Assembly: GCA_013146195.2 (NCBI GenBank)
Contig: CM028384.1
Location: 76,170,728-76,234,727, forward strand
Origin: Codonopsis lanceolata
Taxonomy: Eukaryota; Streptophyta; Magnoliopsida; Asterales; Campanulaceae
Direction of reading: 5' to 3'
DNA: 64,000 nt
The notes under the pieces: generated by a model
The model's database searches: none
Seen by the model: the letters and a program-made list of their open reading frames with translations, nothing else
What the model was told of the DNA's origin: nothing
Translations under genes and position numbers: made by a program
Shown here: positions 19,981 to 32,737 of the stretch, piece after piece
Numbering within the stretch: position 1 is the first letter of the stretch
How the letters are laid out: each line of letters starts with the position of its first letter

Positions 19981-21290
19981 TCATTTCAAAAACAAAAGGT
20001 ATCTGGTTGGTGAAGACATAGAAGACAAATAGGTTGCTACATGGTTTGAGACCGATTCTAAGAGGAGGAAGAGGATTGTGAGCAAGCCAACATATGCTTA
20101 ATAGCTCATGATTCGGCCTACCTATGACTCGAAAATGAAGTCGAAGTTTCACCTAATCCTCTGCATAAAAGTGAAACCAACTGTGAAGCTTCAGACATCT
20201 TCCAGAAGGAAGAACTTCTCAAGGATAATCGTGGATATGCTTGAAGAATTTAATTCCTTTAGAGTAGCCTATGTTAAACCGCCAAGAACTGCGAGAAACT
20301 TATCATGAGAAATCTATGATGGCAGCTCGAGATTCAAACTCTCAATAGTCACAACAAGAGAGTATCAAACCGAAGGAAGAAAACAAATTCCTTTATGACA
20401 AAATTGATTGTCTATCTCGAGCACATCAAAGGATTTGACCTAGAGAAAATTGTTGCAAAAGACAATTGACTCGAACAGCCTCCAAGGATGCATTCAAGAA
20501 ATCCTTTCATGCCAAAAAATCTAGCAATGATAAACCGGCATAGGATATTCGGGATGTGCCTCTTCCGACAATCTCTTCAGCCATGGAGAAAGGTGAATCC
20601 TCCGAGAATGCAATTGATATATCTTTCTCTAAACAAACATTTGGAAATATAGGGAAACAAGGCTTTGGTTATTCAAGTGTTCCTTACGTTTATCCCAAAG
20701 GTCATAAAGGAAAAGCCAAAATGACTGACTCAAATGAGAAACCTGAAAAGGTAACGGTAGAGAAAGTGAAGTCCGCCTAAGAACCTCGGCAACAACTATG
20801 CTAAAGCAAAGTCCGCCGGCGGTAGACCTACTAAACCTCTACCGGTAAATCATCAAGTTTGTTCATGAAACAGTAAGGTTCCTTTACTCGCTGAAGGTAA
20901 ACTTAAAGGTATTCTATCCAAATCCTCCTCGAAAAGGTAATCATCGGTAAAGCTAAAGCTAAGTCCGTGGTAACTTACCTAGGAAGATTCAAAAGAAACC
21001 AATTAAGTCTACAATCAACAAGCAAGCTGAACCAAAAATGAATGTTATGAAAAGGAAAGATCATAATCTCTCTTCAGTCAAAGTCACTAATAGTTCTCTG
21101 TGGACTTTCCATTTATGTCATTCTTGCAATTGCCTAGGCCATCTGGCACCAGAATGCCTGCTAAGGTTCACTCCAAGATCTGAGAGACCCAGTTCTCTCA
21201 AGGTCAAGGTGTATGGGTTTCAAAAGGTTGCTAATCCTTAGACCCCGAAATAAAATAAAGGGTACCTTGTTTGCTTTAATTTTTTCAGAA
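19981..21290 (+). pseudogene. Copia copy 2, degraded gag C-terminus
   Basis: Short lysine/serine-rich frames (20556-20780, 21038-21241) with a second Cys/His remnant (LCHSCNCLGHLAPEC, about 21112-21156) fit the long SIRE-type gag tail. Frames change every 150-250 bp. Confidence 0.5.
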
Positions 21291-24200
21291 TGCTTCATGG
21301 CTATAGAATCGAAAACAAAGACATCCGGTACCTGCAGACGCTGGGTCGCTTCTAGACACATGACTGGGAATGTAAGTCTTTCTTACGTATATAGTAAGCA
21401 AAAGGACCTCACCATCGTATTTTTGGAGATAATGCAAGAGGAAAAACAATTGGATATGGCTCAATTACTAGAGGAAGTCTCTCCATCAACAAAGTTTATC
21501 TTGTAAGTGGTTTAAAGCACAATCTTCTAAGCATATCCCAATTCTGCGACAAAGGACTTCTATGCCAATTCAACTCCAACCAGTGCCTCATCAAAGACAG
21601 TGAATCGTGCTCTACAATACCGACCGAAATAGACAAGGAAATATCTATGTCGTGGACTTAAATCTTCTAGGAGATTCTCAAACCTCGTGTCTAGTAGCCA
21701 ACAATGTTCGTGACAACAATGCTATGGCAACAAGCCGCCACCACCTCAACTTCAAGCACCTCTCCAAGCTCTCCAAAAAAGGGCTTGTCAAAGTCTACCT
21801 ACTTGTTCCGCCGACCATGACAGTTGTAAAGCTTGTCAACTAGGAAAACTTTCCAAGTCTTCCTTCAAAAGAAAGTATGTTTTATCAACAAACGTATCTC
21901 TTCAACTTCGCATATGGATCTTTCGACCTATCACAACAACAAGATTTTCGAGACAAGTACACACTTGTAGTAGTTGATGACTACTCTAGATTCACTTGGA
22001 TTGAAACTATGACATCTAAAGATGAAACGTATGATCTAGTCATTACGTTTTCTTAAGACTTCAAACTCAAAAGCTTGAAGACATTAGTGACATAAGATCA
22101 ATGGCCGAATTCAAGAACAATGGTGTAGAAAAGTATCATGATGCCTAAGACCTCAACAAAATGGTGTAGCCGAACGAAGAACAGAACACTCGATTGAAGC
22201 AAAGAAGAACAATGCCGCGTAAGCTAAACTTCCAAAGTATTTCTCAAGCGTATAAATAACACCGCATGTTTTACCCAAAATAGATCCCCTGTAAACAAGT
22301 TTCATAACAAAACTCCATATGAAATATGGAGAGGAAGATCCCCAAACATAGGATTTCTTAAAATCTTCTATTGTAAATGTTTTATTCTTTATAATGGAAA
22401 AGAATATAGAGGAAAATTTGATGCAAAATCGATTTAAGGAATTTTTCTCTGGTATTCCAAACATTCAAAAGCATTTCGCATTTTTAGTAAATCTAATTTA
22501 AAAATCTTAGAATCAGGCATGTTTCTTTTGATGAATATGACTTGTTAGAGCCTAGAAAGGCTCCGAACGTTGCTAATGATTCTCGATAATGATGAGACAT
22601 GTACAAATACAAATCTACTTCCACTCCTCATCGAAAAACGGCAACCGCATCCATCAAGTACCGATAACCCTTCACCCAGAGACAGAACTCGCTGCATCGA
22701 TAACAACTCTTCGCTGACCCCGAACCCATCTCTTCTGCTTTTACCCCAAGCACCTTTACGTATCACTCATCCTTCTTGTTCACCGTAAAATGAAAGTTTT
22801 GAAGATCCTATCTCTTCGAACCTGATTTTGGTGAATCTCCTTCTCAACCTACTCCCGAATTCTTAAGGAAGAACCCACCGTAAGTGATCTTCCTCCAACC
22901 GTTATTGAAGCAAGAGATCATCCCATTTCTCAAATCATTGGTGATCTCAACACAGAGTTCGTGACGAGAAATAAAGTTCGAGAAGAAACTATGTTTGCTT
23001 ATGCATTTGTATCGAACTCGAACCAAAGAAGATTGATGAAGCTATCAAGATCATAACTCGATTGAAGCTATGCAAGAAGAGCCGAACCAGCTTTGAAAGA
23101 TGTAAGGTGTGGAGCTTAGTTCAAAGACCGACCGATCATCCACCATCGCACCAGTGGGTTTTCGTAAACAAAAGAGATGAAGATGGAAATGTCACCGTAA
23201 ATAAAGCTAGACCGGTCGTCAGGCTACCGATGCAGAAGAAGGAATTGACTTTGATGAAACTTTTGCCCCCGTTGCTAGACTAGAGGCAATCCGACTTTTC
23301 TAGCCTATGATCGCCTCATGGACTTCAAAGTGTATCGATGGATGTAAAGAGTGCCTTTCTCGAATGGTGATCTTCAAGAAATCAGATATGGAACAGCCTC
23401 CGTGATTTGTCATTTCGCATAAACCGATCACGCTACCGACTCAAGAAAGCTCTCATTTACCAAGCAAGCTCCTAGAGCTTGGTATGAAACTCTATCCAAG
23501 TTCTTAATAGAACAAGGATTCGTGAGAGGAAGAATACACTACTTTATTCATCCTCAAGCACAAAGGCCATTCTCTTCTCGTACAAATCTATGTGGATCTA
23601 CATCATCTTTGGATCAACTAACCAAAGCCTGTAAAAGATTCGAGAAGCCGATGCAAAGCAAGTTCGAGATGAGCATGATGGGTGAACTTACCTACTCTAG
23701 GATCAGCAGATAAATGCCTCCGATGGAATCTTCATCACCAAACCAAATATGCAGGAACTAATCAAGAAGTTCGGTCTTGATTCAAAAGGATTTGAAACTC
23801 CAATGTCTACCGACGCCATCTTGACAAAGATGAGAAGGGAAAGCAAGAGAACATGACCAAGTACCGAGGAATCATAGGTTCACTTTACCTTATCGCTAGT
23901 AGACCGACATTATGTTTCCGCTTGTGTTTGTGCTAGATTTCAGATCCAAAGGAGTCACATTTGCTTGCCGCCAAACGTCATCGATATGTCTCAAAAACAA
24001 CAAATCTAGGCATCCGTATTCCAAACCAATAATTTCAATCTAGTTGATACTCGATGCAGATTATAAAACCGCAGTAAGCGCGTAAGCAACAAAATGGGAC
24101 TTGTCAATTCCTTGAAATAGACTTGTCTCATGGTCTTGCAAGAAACAAGGATCGCTTGCAAACTCAACCACGTAAGGTAATACATTGCCGCAAGCATGTT

Positions 24201-24490
24201 GCTCTCAACTCCTACGGATGAAGCAACAACTAGTGACTACAACAACAAGATCGCAATTGCCCAATCATGTGTGACAACACATCGTAATTTCACTTCCAAA
24301 ATCCAAATGATGCACTCCAAGACAAAGCACATTGATTACTGTTATCACTTTCAAAGATCATGTGGAAAGTAACATCGCTTGAATATGTTCCAACCGAGCA
24401 TCAATTGAAAGATATTCTCACAAAACCACCGGATGCCACCAGTTTGCATATTTAAGGAGAAATCTTGGTATGATTGATCCTACTGCTTAA
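21291..24490 (+). pseudogene. Copia copy 2 pol: protease, integrase, reverse transcriptase, RNase H
   Basis: The protease site is recognisable as SRHMTGNVSL at 21350-21378, though the catalytic Asp lies in another frame. GAG-pre-integrase (HHLNFKHLSKLSKKGLVK) is at about 21735-21795. The integrase core (YTLVVVDDYSRFTWIE) is at 21960-22010 and the integrase end near 22310-22480. RT follows at about 23040-23710 (MDVKSAFL equivalent, FEMSMMGELTY) and RNase H ends NLGMIDPTA at 24488-24490. Frameshifts occur every 50-200 bp, and many coincide with CTG/CAG positions seen in copy 1. It is either a very old copy or a poorly polished sequence. Confidence 0.9.
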
Positions 24491-24863
24491 TTTCAATATT
24501 TTGTTAATGTTTCTTTCATACCGGTAGACTAGCTTTAGACTAATCTAAGACGTAAGTTCTCCTTTACCGAAGACTTAAAGGTAAGATTTTACTTAGTCTA
24601 TTTTTTGCAAAGAGGTTTCTAAAGCAATAACGGGGTCAAGGATAAAATTTGGTACTTAAGAAAATATCTTAAGTTCCCGCTTTCTCAAACGGATACTTTC
24701 TCACCTTTAAATAGTCCTTGAACCGTCATTTGCCAAACTTTACGAAACCCTTTGACAGAAATATTTCTCTCTCTATTCATACTCTCTCTCTCTCTCTCTC
24801 TCTCTCTGTAACTACTTTCTGCAAATCCAAGTATTTCCTATTTCTTCTTCTAAATCGACGACA
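24491..24863 (+). promoter_or_regulatory. Spacer, TATA-like box and CT-rich leader of third ORF, copy 2
   Basis: TATA-like CTTTAAATAG at 24705-24714 and a (CT)n run at 24782-24808 precede the ATG at 24864, matching copy 1 without its L1 insertion. Confidence 0.5.
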
Positions 24864-25713
24864 ATGGTACACTCCTCTCTTCTCTACATGAAACTTACTA
24901 CGTACTGTTCTGCATTTCATTTCATAACCCAAAAATTGCTTTGGAATTCAAACGGTCATTTCCGAGTTTATACAGTATTCGCCATTGTTGTTCTTACAAA
25001 CCAAGAATTCTAAATAATGCTTATGTACTTTCATTATTCATTCCTTTGAAAACTCGTGCCTTTACATTTCTGGGATACTCTAAACAACCTAGGGTTTCAA
25101 GTCGCTCAAAAATTCTAATTATTTCAGAAAACCTTGAAATTCCTACTTGTTTAGTTGTTAAGATGAAAAGCCCTAATTTTTGTTTGTATTTCTTTCAGGC
25201 AAAAACTAAGCACGACAGCGGGAAGAAACAAAACCCAGAAACTGTCACTCTTCCACGGTCAGATATCAACCTTCCGGGCTATCCAATATTTCCCACCGCT
25301 CATGACATCATTGTCGCTCTGGACCCTAAGCTATACATTCCAGGAATGTGCATTGACCTTCAGCCAATCAATACAATAGCAGCGCCAAAGCTATGGTGAC
25401 ATGGACGCCTCGAATTCTACCCTCTTCTTCCTCAATGACAAAAAATTACGCATCTTTCCTCGCGGTAAGAATTATCGTGAGAATGGAGCTCATGAACAAG
25501 ACCGCTTCGAGGATGGATTCGAGTGTCGTGCTATCTCCATTACAAGTCAGCCCCACCATTATCTGGGTACACTACTGGTGGAGTTTCTTGTTGCAACCAT
25601 GGCTGAGGTCAGATATGCCCTGAAGCCATCGTAAGAAACTCTTGTGGAACCCCAAGGAAAAAATGCTCAGAACCTTTTCCTCTCGACGAGCACTCAAGCC
25701 ACCTTGTATTGAT
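24864..25713 (+). pseudogene. Third ORF of copia copy 2, 5' part
   Basis: ATG at 24864-24866 is followed by an intron (24867-25198, 332 nt) with GT at its start and TTTCTTTCAG at its end. Exon 2 begins GCAAAAACTAAGCAC. The first 67 codons match copy 1 in LPGYPIFPTAHDIIVAL, PKLYIPGMCIDL and the following block. A TGA at 25397-25399 ends the frame; copy 1 reads through, so a frameshift or point change is likely. Later frames (25401-25634) continue the same domain in pieces up to the gap. Confidence 0.7.
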
Positions 25714-25813
25714 NNNNNNNNNNNNNNNNNNNNNNNNNNNNNNNNNNNNNNNNNNNNNNNNNNNNNNNNNNNNNNNNNNNNNNNNNNNNNNNNNNNNNNN
25801 NNNNNNNNNNNNN
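25714..25813. other. Assembly gap (100 N)
   Basis: Exactly 100 N, the usual placeholder for unknown length. It falls inside the third ORF of copia copy 2, so both sides need not belong to the same element. Confidence 0.99.
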
Positions 25814-28430
25814 TTTGCCCTTATGGAAGGAATTGTAGAAAACCGTGAATGAATTGGGAGCCATTCGTAGAATGCGTGAAAGTAAACATTGCCAAGTATA
25901 AGGACAACATGGAAGCCCCCCGAATCGACTCAATTACCGACATTATCAACCAATTTCTTCGATCCATACCGCTCTTCAAGACATATTCGTCAAGATTGGT
26001 GATCTTGAACCGGCCAAGATCAAGAAATATGTTGCCGCTTCGATATGAGAGCGCATTTCTAGCAAGTTTGGTCGAGCCTCAAGCAGCTCCGCCTAGCAAG
26101 AGAACAGGACTCAAGCCCTCACCGGCTGTCATCTAGTCGCCTACTGATGATGTATTATCAGCTAGTCGAGGTTGCTCGCCAAGTGTTTAGCCAACATGAG
26201 TCCACCACCAAGTGGTCGGGCCAGTGGTCGTACTAAGAATTGGTCAGGTCACTGCTGTCACCAAATGATATGCCGGTCGGGTTGCCGAGAGAAGGCAACC
26301 AAGGAGGAGAGACGACATCGGCAATGATACCGCCAGAAGAGACAGAGAAGGAATCCTCGAGCCAATCCGTGGCCTTTGTCTCTTCCCCTACCGTACGATC
26401 CTGCCTCCCATCTCTCCCTTCTCGATCCCAAATCACCAAACACCGCTCCAATCAAATTTTTCCTCCCATTAGAATCCTACCTTTCATCTCAGCATTCCTA
26501 CTAATAGGCAACTCTGCTCCCATTCCTCCAAACCGTGGTCTCTTCCTATCCTTACTTTGTTCTGCTTTCACGAGGAGAAGAAATCGACAAGCCCCCCACA
26601 ACCCAAGAAAGTATATGTAACCATAACCCGAAAAGAAGACCATATGTCTTGTATCCCCGCCACTCCAAACCCAATAAGAAGAAGACTTGGTAGCAAACTA
26701 CGAAATACTTTGACCCTCTTCCTTTGCTTTGGAACGCATTCTATCTCTCAAATGATAGATTTGTTCAAGATGAATTAGTTTATTTGGCCTCGACCACAGA
26801 AGGTCCACAATCTTCCAGCTCCCTCTCTCCAAATGACCCCTTTCCTATGTGCACTGCATTGCCCGAGGATGATGACCTTAATCAAGATTGGGAACAACCC
26901 TCACTGAGCCTCGATAAACTAGCTCGAACTGTAGCCGCAAATAAGTATCTGTGGATGCAAACAATACTGCAAATTTAGCCTCACATTGAGTTATACCGAC
27001 CTGATGGCCTCCATGCCGGAGTGAGCCATGGACAGCCTTTCCCCGATGCTATGTCTAGTCACCCCACTCATCGAGTAATTCCCACTATTTCTTTACATCA
27101 CCCCCTCACCACCCAGTGTCAACCACCACTACACCCTTCTGTTTCACCTCAGAAATTGTTGTTTCCACCGCTTATTCTCGCCTCGACCTATCTCTTCACA
27201 CATCCCACACCCTCTGCTGCCTCAAACCCACTCGATCCCGAACCCTTCCAAGTAGATGATCATGGTTCCCTCCCCGCCAACTCTCGACCCATCGCCATGG
27301 ACTCATCTCTCGACTTTCTAAATCCATTTCTCGAGGACGAGTCTCTCTCCTATCATAGAAGCCAAGAGGAGAGCTCGACCAAATAAAAAATACTTCAAAA
27401 GCCTTGCTACATCCCACCCAAGACTAAAATAGTCTTTCCCACATGCCTACCCCTTCACCCGAACCCCGGCTCTCCAAATCCCAGCCTTACCCCATGGATG
27501 TTTTTTCCCCGACCCCGAGGATGATATTCATACACATCGCTATTCTCCACGACCTCGCCCACCTCAACCACTGCCTCAGCCTCACCTCTTCTCAAGTTCC
27601 ATGTCTCCTCGCCTAAGCTCGACCTTCTCTATGCTCATCACTTGCATATGAAGTCGCCTCTCCTCACTCTATACACATCGCCTTGCTACCATTCAACAAC
27701 AAGTTGCTTCTCTCAAGCCCCCAAACCTCACCCAGACATATTACTACGAGGCGCAAGCCGCCATCGCCGGTGCTCCTGAAGCCTCATGGCATGGATGACC
27801 AAGCGACTCTTGCTGCTCTATCAACAAGAATGGTCAAATCGTGCTTTTAATGCTCAAGGTCGCTATGCTTCAAACCATTCAGAGGAGAAGAAGCGTAGCA
27901 AGAGCCGATGCCATGTGGTCAAAATCGATTCTAGGAAAGATCAAGTTAATGCCTCGACGCCGACTCCTAAGCCGATATCGTCAAGAACATGGGAAGCCGA
28001 AAAGAAGCAAAAGTGGGGAGTGGGCCGACACTGTGGTGCAGAGGAGGCATGGCCGACAAGGATTGATCAAGAGTAGGAGGATCGACATCGTGAGATGGAA
28101 GGTAGAGTGACCGACATGGTTTGAAAAAGTCAGCCGAGGACCGACACTACCGGAGTTGAGGAAAGAGGAACCGGCGTCAAGAGATGGGGCCGATATTGGT
28201 AAAGGGAGAGCAACCGATGTGGTTGGAATGGAAGATGAGGCATCGCGATCGGAGGGGAAAGAATTCAAGAAGCTCGAAAGAGAACAAGTTGCACCGGTTT
28301 AAGCCGCAAAGAACCGAGAATGAAGTCAAGTTGGTCCATCGCTTGAAGCAAATTCAAAAACAACCGAAGGATCCACATCGCCTTATGGAACATTTTCATC
28401 TCTCTACTTTGAACAAACTCCGTTAAACTC
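25814..28430 (+). pseudogene. Third-ORF-like 3' part after the gap
   Basis: A series of short frames has the composition seen in copy 3: a first globular piece (25849-26136), proline/serine-rich linkers (26240-26620 and 27021-27386) and a lysine/arginine-rich end (27786-28426, with SEEKKRSKSR-like runs). No domain can be named. It sits directly upstream of a polypurine tract, as expected for the last ORF of the element. Frames shift repeatedly. Confidence 0.45.
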
Positions 28431-28567
28431 TCGCTTTAGCTTGTACCTCACATTAAACATTACTTATGATTTCGCCATTACTATTGTGGTACTAACAAAA
28501 TTTTGCAGAACCTTAAAATTTTGGTTTTTGCTTTCAAGTGAATGGTTTTAAGCAAATAGGAGGAGAT
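28431..28567 (+). other. 3' untranslated stretch and polypurine tract of copia copy 2
   Basis: AAATAGGAGGAGAT at about 28554-28567 directly precedes TGTTGAATC. The same tract (ATAGGAGGAGAT) is at 52232-52245 on minus in copy 3. Confidence 0.75.
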
Positions 28568-29612
28568 TGTTGAATCTTTAAATTTAAAAGATTTGCTTAA
28601 AAAACATTTCACTTGATTGTCGCCACCAGACAAGTAGCTTATAATTGGTCACCGAATATTATTGTCACCAACTTTCACCGATCCATACGCTATTGTATGA
28701 GTTTATCTTTCCTTATTTGTTTAAGCATACTCTAGTACTAACTCTTTCCCACTTTGTGTTTGTGGATAGATGTTCGCTAAATAATATCTCACAAGATCCT
28801 TTGTGATCTTCAGATCCGCTATAACACATTTTCAAAATTCAAATGTGTTCCTAACGGGTTGCTCGCAAAGACTATATATATATACCCATTGGAAGCATTG
28901 GTGAAGACAACGAATCCAAGAACTTTTCAAGTCTAGAAACTTTCCACTTACAAACTCTCGCCTTCGCCTTCAAAAACTTTAGCTAGATACTCGCCTTTGA
29001 TAATTTCTTTCTAGTTATTGTTTAGGCAAACACCGAGTACTTCATTTCAAATTATTTCGAACTCGGGCCGCTTTGTCTCACGAAGTTTGATTGTTTCTCA
29101 ATCATTCTCCCAAACACCGGTCTTTTGTTGTACACCGATCCATTAGAGATCAATTAGATTTTTAATAAAATTAGTGCACTTTCAAAAATCCAAGTCTCGA
29201 CCAACTTGGTAGTGGACGTAGCGCTTATCTCAGGAACCACTTCAACCGAATTGTCGCTATTTCATATATCCTCGCTATCGACTTTAACACTTAATAAGTT
29301 ATTAAACCGATGTCGCCCGCTTAACAACACATGTTTGCTTACTTGTTTAGTTAACTTGTGTTCGAATTTCTTCTCTATATTCAGTGATCATACCTCAAAA
29401 CAAATTTTTTTGAAAACTGTTGTGTCTACTAACCCGACCAACTCACTTCAAATTTTAAGTTTTTGAAATCTCAAAAGTGTCGCCCAACCGACCATCTCTT
29501 CGCTTGACGACAAGATCAAGTTTTCCGCTGCCAATATTTTAGGATCAACCACCAAAAAGTTTTTTAAAGGCTATTCACCCCCCCTCTAGCCTTAATCGCT
29601 ATCCGACTTACA
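28568..29612 (+). mobile_element. 3' copia LTR (about 1045 bp), not a match to the 5' LTR of copy 2
   Basis: Begins TGTTGAATCTTTAAATTT after the polypurine tract. It shows the typical late motif CTATTCACCCCCCC TCTAGCC and ends near CTTACA at 29612. Apart from these generic features it does not align with 17812-18916, so it belongs to a different subfamily. Confidence 0.72.
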
Positions 29613-30302
29613 AAGATGCTATCACCGATTCAAATTTATGAAGATCTTATTTTTGGTCAGGCTTACTATGAAGATCATGTTATCCAATCATCACATTGGG
29701 TATAATTTTTTGATCTCAAACTCATTATGAATATGAATTGATTTATTACATGATTTTTGTGTATATTGATGGCATTCATCACATTCGGTATATTTTTTTA
29801 TGTTTTGTTATGTGGAGATGACAAACCTAGTATGTATATATGGAATTAAGGTTGCTATCGCTGAAATACTGTCAAGCATGGACAAACATGGAACTAGGGT
29901 TGTTAATGAGAGACACTACTAGTAGGGTTATGACAAACTGTATGTATGTTGGGTTATTAACATGAATTAAATTTTTTTGGTTGGGTTATGACAAACTGTA
30001 TGTATGTATGGAACTAGGGTCAAACGCATCACGCTTGTGCTATGTATGTTTGGAACTAAGGTTATTAACTATATGTGTTTGTTGATGATTATATAGCAAT
30101 GAGGACATCACATAAGCTTTGTGTTGATAGTTATGACATGATTACATAATCAAATAAGAAACATTCTATTCATTTTCACTAGCCAAAAACATCAAATAAA
30201 ATCGAAGGATTACATTAGGGGTTTACTAATATCCATTTAAATACATATCCAATGATAAAGTTACAACCACAAAAGTAACCCCAATTAATTATACTTCCAA
30301 AC
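29613..30302. repeat. Second copy of the MULE 3' segment, non-coding part
   Basis: Nearly the same sequence as 6165-6860, for example TATCCAATCATCACATTGGG and GTATGTATGTATGGAACTAG. Differences concentrate at CTG/CAG sites, such as ACTGCTG versus ATCGCTG. The copia LTR abuts its left end. Confidence 0.92.
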
Positions 30303-30706
30303 TACAATAGTTTAGTCTTTCCCAAGTATGACTAAGATGAAGAGTAAGTTGAACAAGCATGATATCAACAAACAAAACCAAAGACATTTATCACTTTGCA
30401 CGACTGCTTTGTGAGGAGGATCATACCAAAGGAAACATTTGCACCCCCTTCATTCTCAAGAAGAACAAAAAAAATTAGTTAACTAACAATAATATTTTAT
30501 TTCTAACAAAATTAATTAGTTAATTAATCACAAAAAATAAATAGTTTACTTTATATCTTTCACAACCTAAGAACCTTCTTCCTGGATTTTTATCTGTCCG
30601 TGATGTCAGCATGACAGTCATCCTTTCACAATGACAACGAAATCCTCTATTTATTTTGTTAAAAGTTTGAAATACAAGATAATGAAATGAAAATTGTTGG
30701 ATGAAT

Positions 30707-30762
<56 letters not shown>

Positions 30763-30777
30763 ATTGTCATGGTTCAT
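30303..30777 (-). pseudogene. GRF-type zinc-finger gene, copy 2 (splice acceptor and frame lost)
   Basis: Exon A (frame open from 30777, with CHCERMTVML, TSRTDKNPGRRF, GCERYK) ends at 30550 with donor AAA|GTAAAC. At the acceptor, copy 1 has CTTGCAG but this copy has CTTCTTGAG. The G run after it has five G instead of six, shifting the frame of the C-K-C-F-L-W half. The TA repeat at 30706-30759 is longer than in copy 1, and the frame extends through it to MNHDNLN. I judge it non-functional as written. Confidence 0.7.
30706..30759. repeat. (TA)n microsatellite in second MULE copy
   Basis: Continuous TA run; counterpart of 7268-7305. Confidence 0.9.
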
Positions 30778-30778
30778 T

Positions 30779-31413
30779 ATGAAGTTTTAAAAATTATACG
30801 ACGTTTTTTTTTTGCAATCAATTTTTTTTTAAAATCTGATAAAAAAGTTGGTTTTGAAATTTAAAAATGAGACGTGGTTTAAAATGAAATTGTTTTTTGG
30901 CGGGAAAATGACGTGAACGAGAAGACTCCCGATCATGCCATGTAGGCGGCCATGTCGAAGTCTAGTCACCCTTCCCGTCCAAATACTAACTGGTTTTGGA
31001 CGGAAGGTTTTTTTTGGGAAAAAAAGTTTTGATTGGGGTTTTTCATACAAAAAAAAAAAACAACACAAGGTTTAAAACGAAAAAGGCTATATATGTTCAT
31101 CAACCGGGTCAAATGGCCATATTTGACTAATGCCACACTTTCTACCATCAAGAAAATTTGAATATGGGTCATGGGCCAACCATGGATCATATTCTTTGAT
31201 GGTACTTGGAAAAGTATATTATGCCGTACAAGAAATCTTAAGTCTTTTGTTAGCTTAACGAGTTGAAGATAAAAATAAGGTATTGATTTAGATTGGTTAC
31301 AATAAGATAACTTGTGTTTATTGATGGATTTGCAAAAAAAATAATAATAATAATAATTTTTAATAATTTTCACAATCAGAGTATAATTCATTTTCCTATT
31401 TTGTTTACAAGTA
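30779..31413. other. AT-rich DNA, probable remaining MULE flank
   Basis: Has T and A runs (30804-30837, 31007-31061) and an (ATA)n-like stretch near 31337-31358. Short minus-strand frames here are not credible genes. Confidence 0.35.
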
Positions 31414-31669
31414 CTTCCTTCGTCCCAAAATTATTATCCTCTTTTCTTATTTTGTTTGTCTAAAAAACCTTGTCTTGTTTGAAAGTTTCTTTATAGGATA
31501 ATATTTCTACCATTTTTCTCATACTTTTTTTCCCGACTTTAATTATGAACCACATATACATGAGTTTTAAAGTTAACTACACACTATATTAATATTAATA
31601 AACAAGTAAATTATTATTTTTATTTATTACTAGGTCAAACATAACAATAATTTTTTTGGATAAAGGGAG
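31414..31669. mobile_element. Degenerate Stowaway-type MITE (256 bp)
   Basis: TA-flanked, begins CTTCCTTCGTCCC and ends AAAGGGAG. Interior words (AATTATGAACCACATATACATG, in pieces) match the 258-bp family in the reverse orientation. An older member. Confidence 0.7.
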
Positions 31670-32737
31670 TATTAAAAATCTCCTCCAAAGTAAGTCATGT
31701 GTCAAAACTTGATTACTGGTAAGTGCATGGGTACAAAAAGGTGGTACCAGAGATCTAGATACATTTTCTTAAAATTTTCTTAGAAAGAAGAGTTGAGATC
31801 TCATGTACTTCATAGTGTATTACTTCTTATGCCATAAAATAAAATGATTCATGAATAACCCATGTCCCATGTTTAAATTTGTTTGCTTCCACATAGAAGG
31901 GGACAGTATGTGTTACAGAAGATCTTAATTCGCCCAAGAAAGTCTCGTGTTCTAGTCCAATTAGTGATACATACATGGGCACAAAAGAATCCACGGTACA
32001 TAAGATATGGACTTGATCTATATCAATTGAGCAATTGTGAATATATATTTTGACACAAGGGTCATCACCACCTAAATCGTAGCTAATTTTGTGCATAAAA
32101 TAATTTGTTGTTTATGTATCATGTAATTGGATTCATTTTATAACCCAATGCAACGAAGATGTTAAATAAGATGACACATAAAATATCACATTATTTTAAG
32201 TAAAAAAAACTTATAATTACATATTAGGTATATGCAAAATAATCATTTTTTAATTATGACCAACTGTAAAAGACGTTTTAAAACTTTTTAAACAATAATA
32301 TCTTAAATAGAATATAAAATATTACTCTCTTTATTCTAAGTAAAGATGTCCTGTTTGAAAATCATTTTTTTTTTAAAAAAATGATAATTTTAGTAGTTTA
32401 TTAGTAATAAAATGATACTTGTATATTTTAATTTTAAAATTATACTCTTTAAATAAAACTTTTCAAAATGAAATAATGAACTTTTTGTTAGAAAGAAAAT
32501 GAGTATTAAGTTATTATCACATGTACTTTATTCATGAACCAATTTTTAATTTTCAGGCAGCGTGAATATGACCGTGAAGATATTAGATATCTATGTGGGG
32601 GACGGTTGGGGGGTTGAAAGGTTGGACTTTGGAGTACTACCATTAAAAATGCGGTTGATCCCTCTCCCTCCCTGTGGGCCCTGTATTTCTAACTCTTACC
32701 GTCTCTCTCTCTCTATATATATATATATATGTGTGTG
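31670..32737. other. AT-rich intergenic DNA
   Basis: No gene recognised. A CT/AT/GT composite microsatellite lies at 32700-32740. ORFs of 78-89 codons here are chance frames. Confidence 0.4.

Noticed and set aside
24864..25713. Third ORF as a plant host gene captured by copia
   Set aside because: Capture is possible, but the same structure in three copies at the same place in the element argues for a family component rather than a one-off capture.
25642..25933. ORFs spanning the N block
   Set aside because: They run across 100 N of unknown length and are meaningless.
31827..32096. 89-codon minus-strand ORF
   Set aside because: AT-rich chance frame without recognisable domain or leader.
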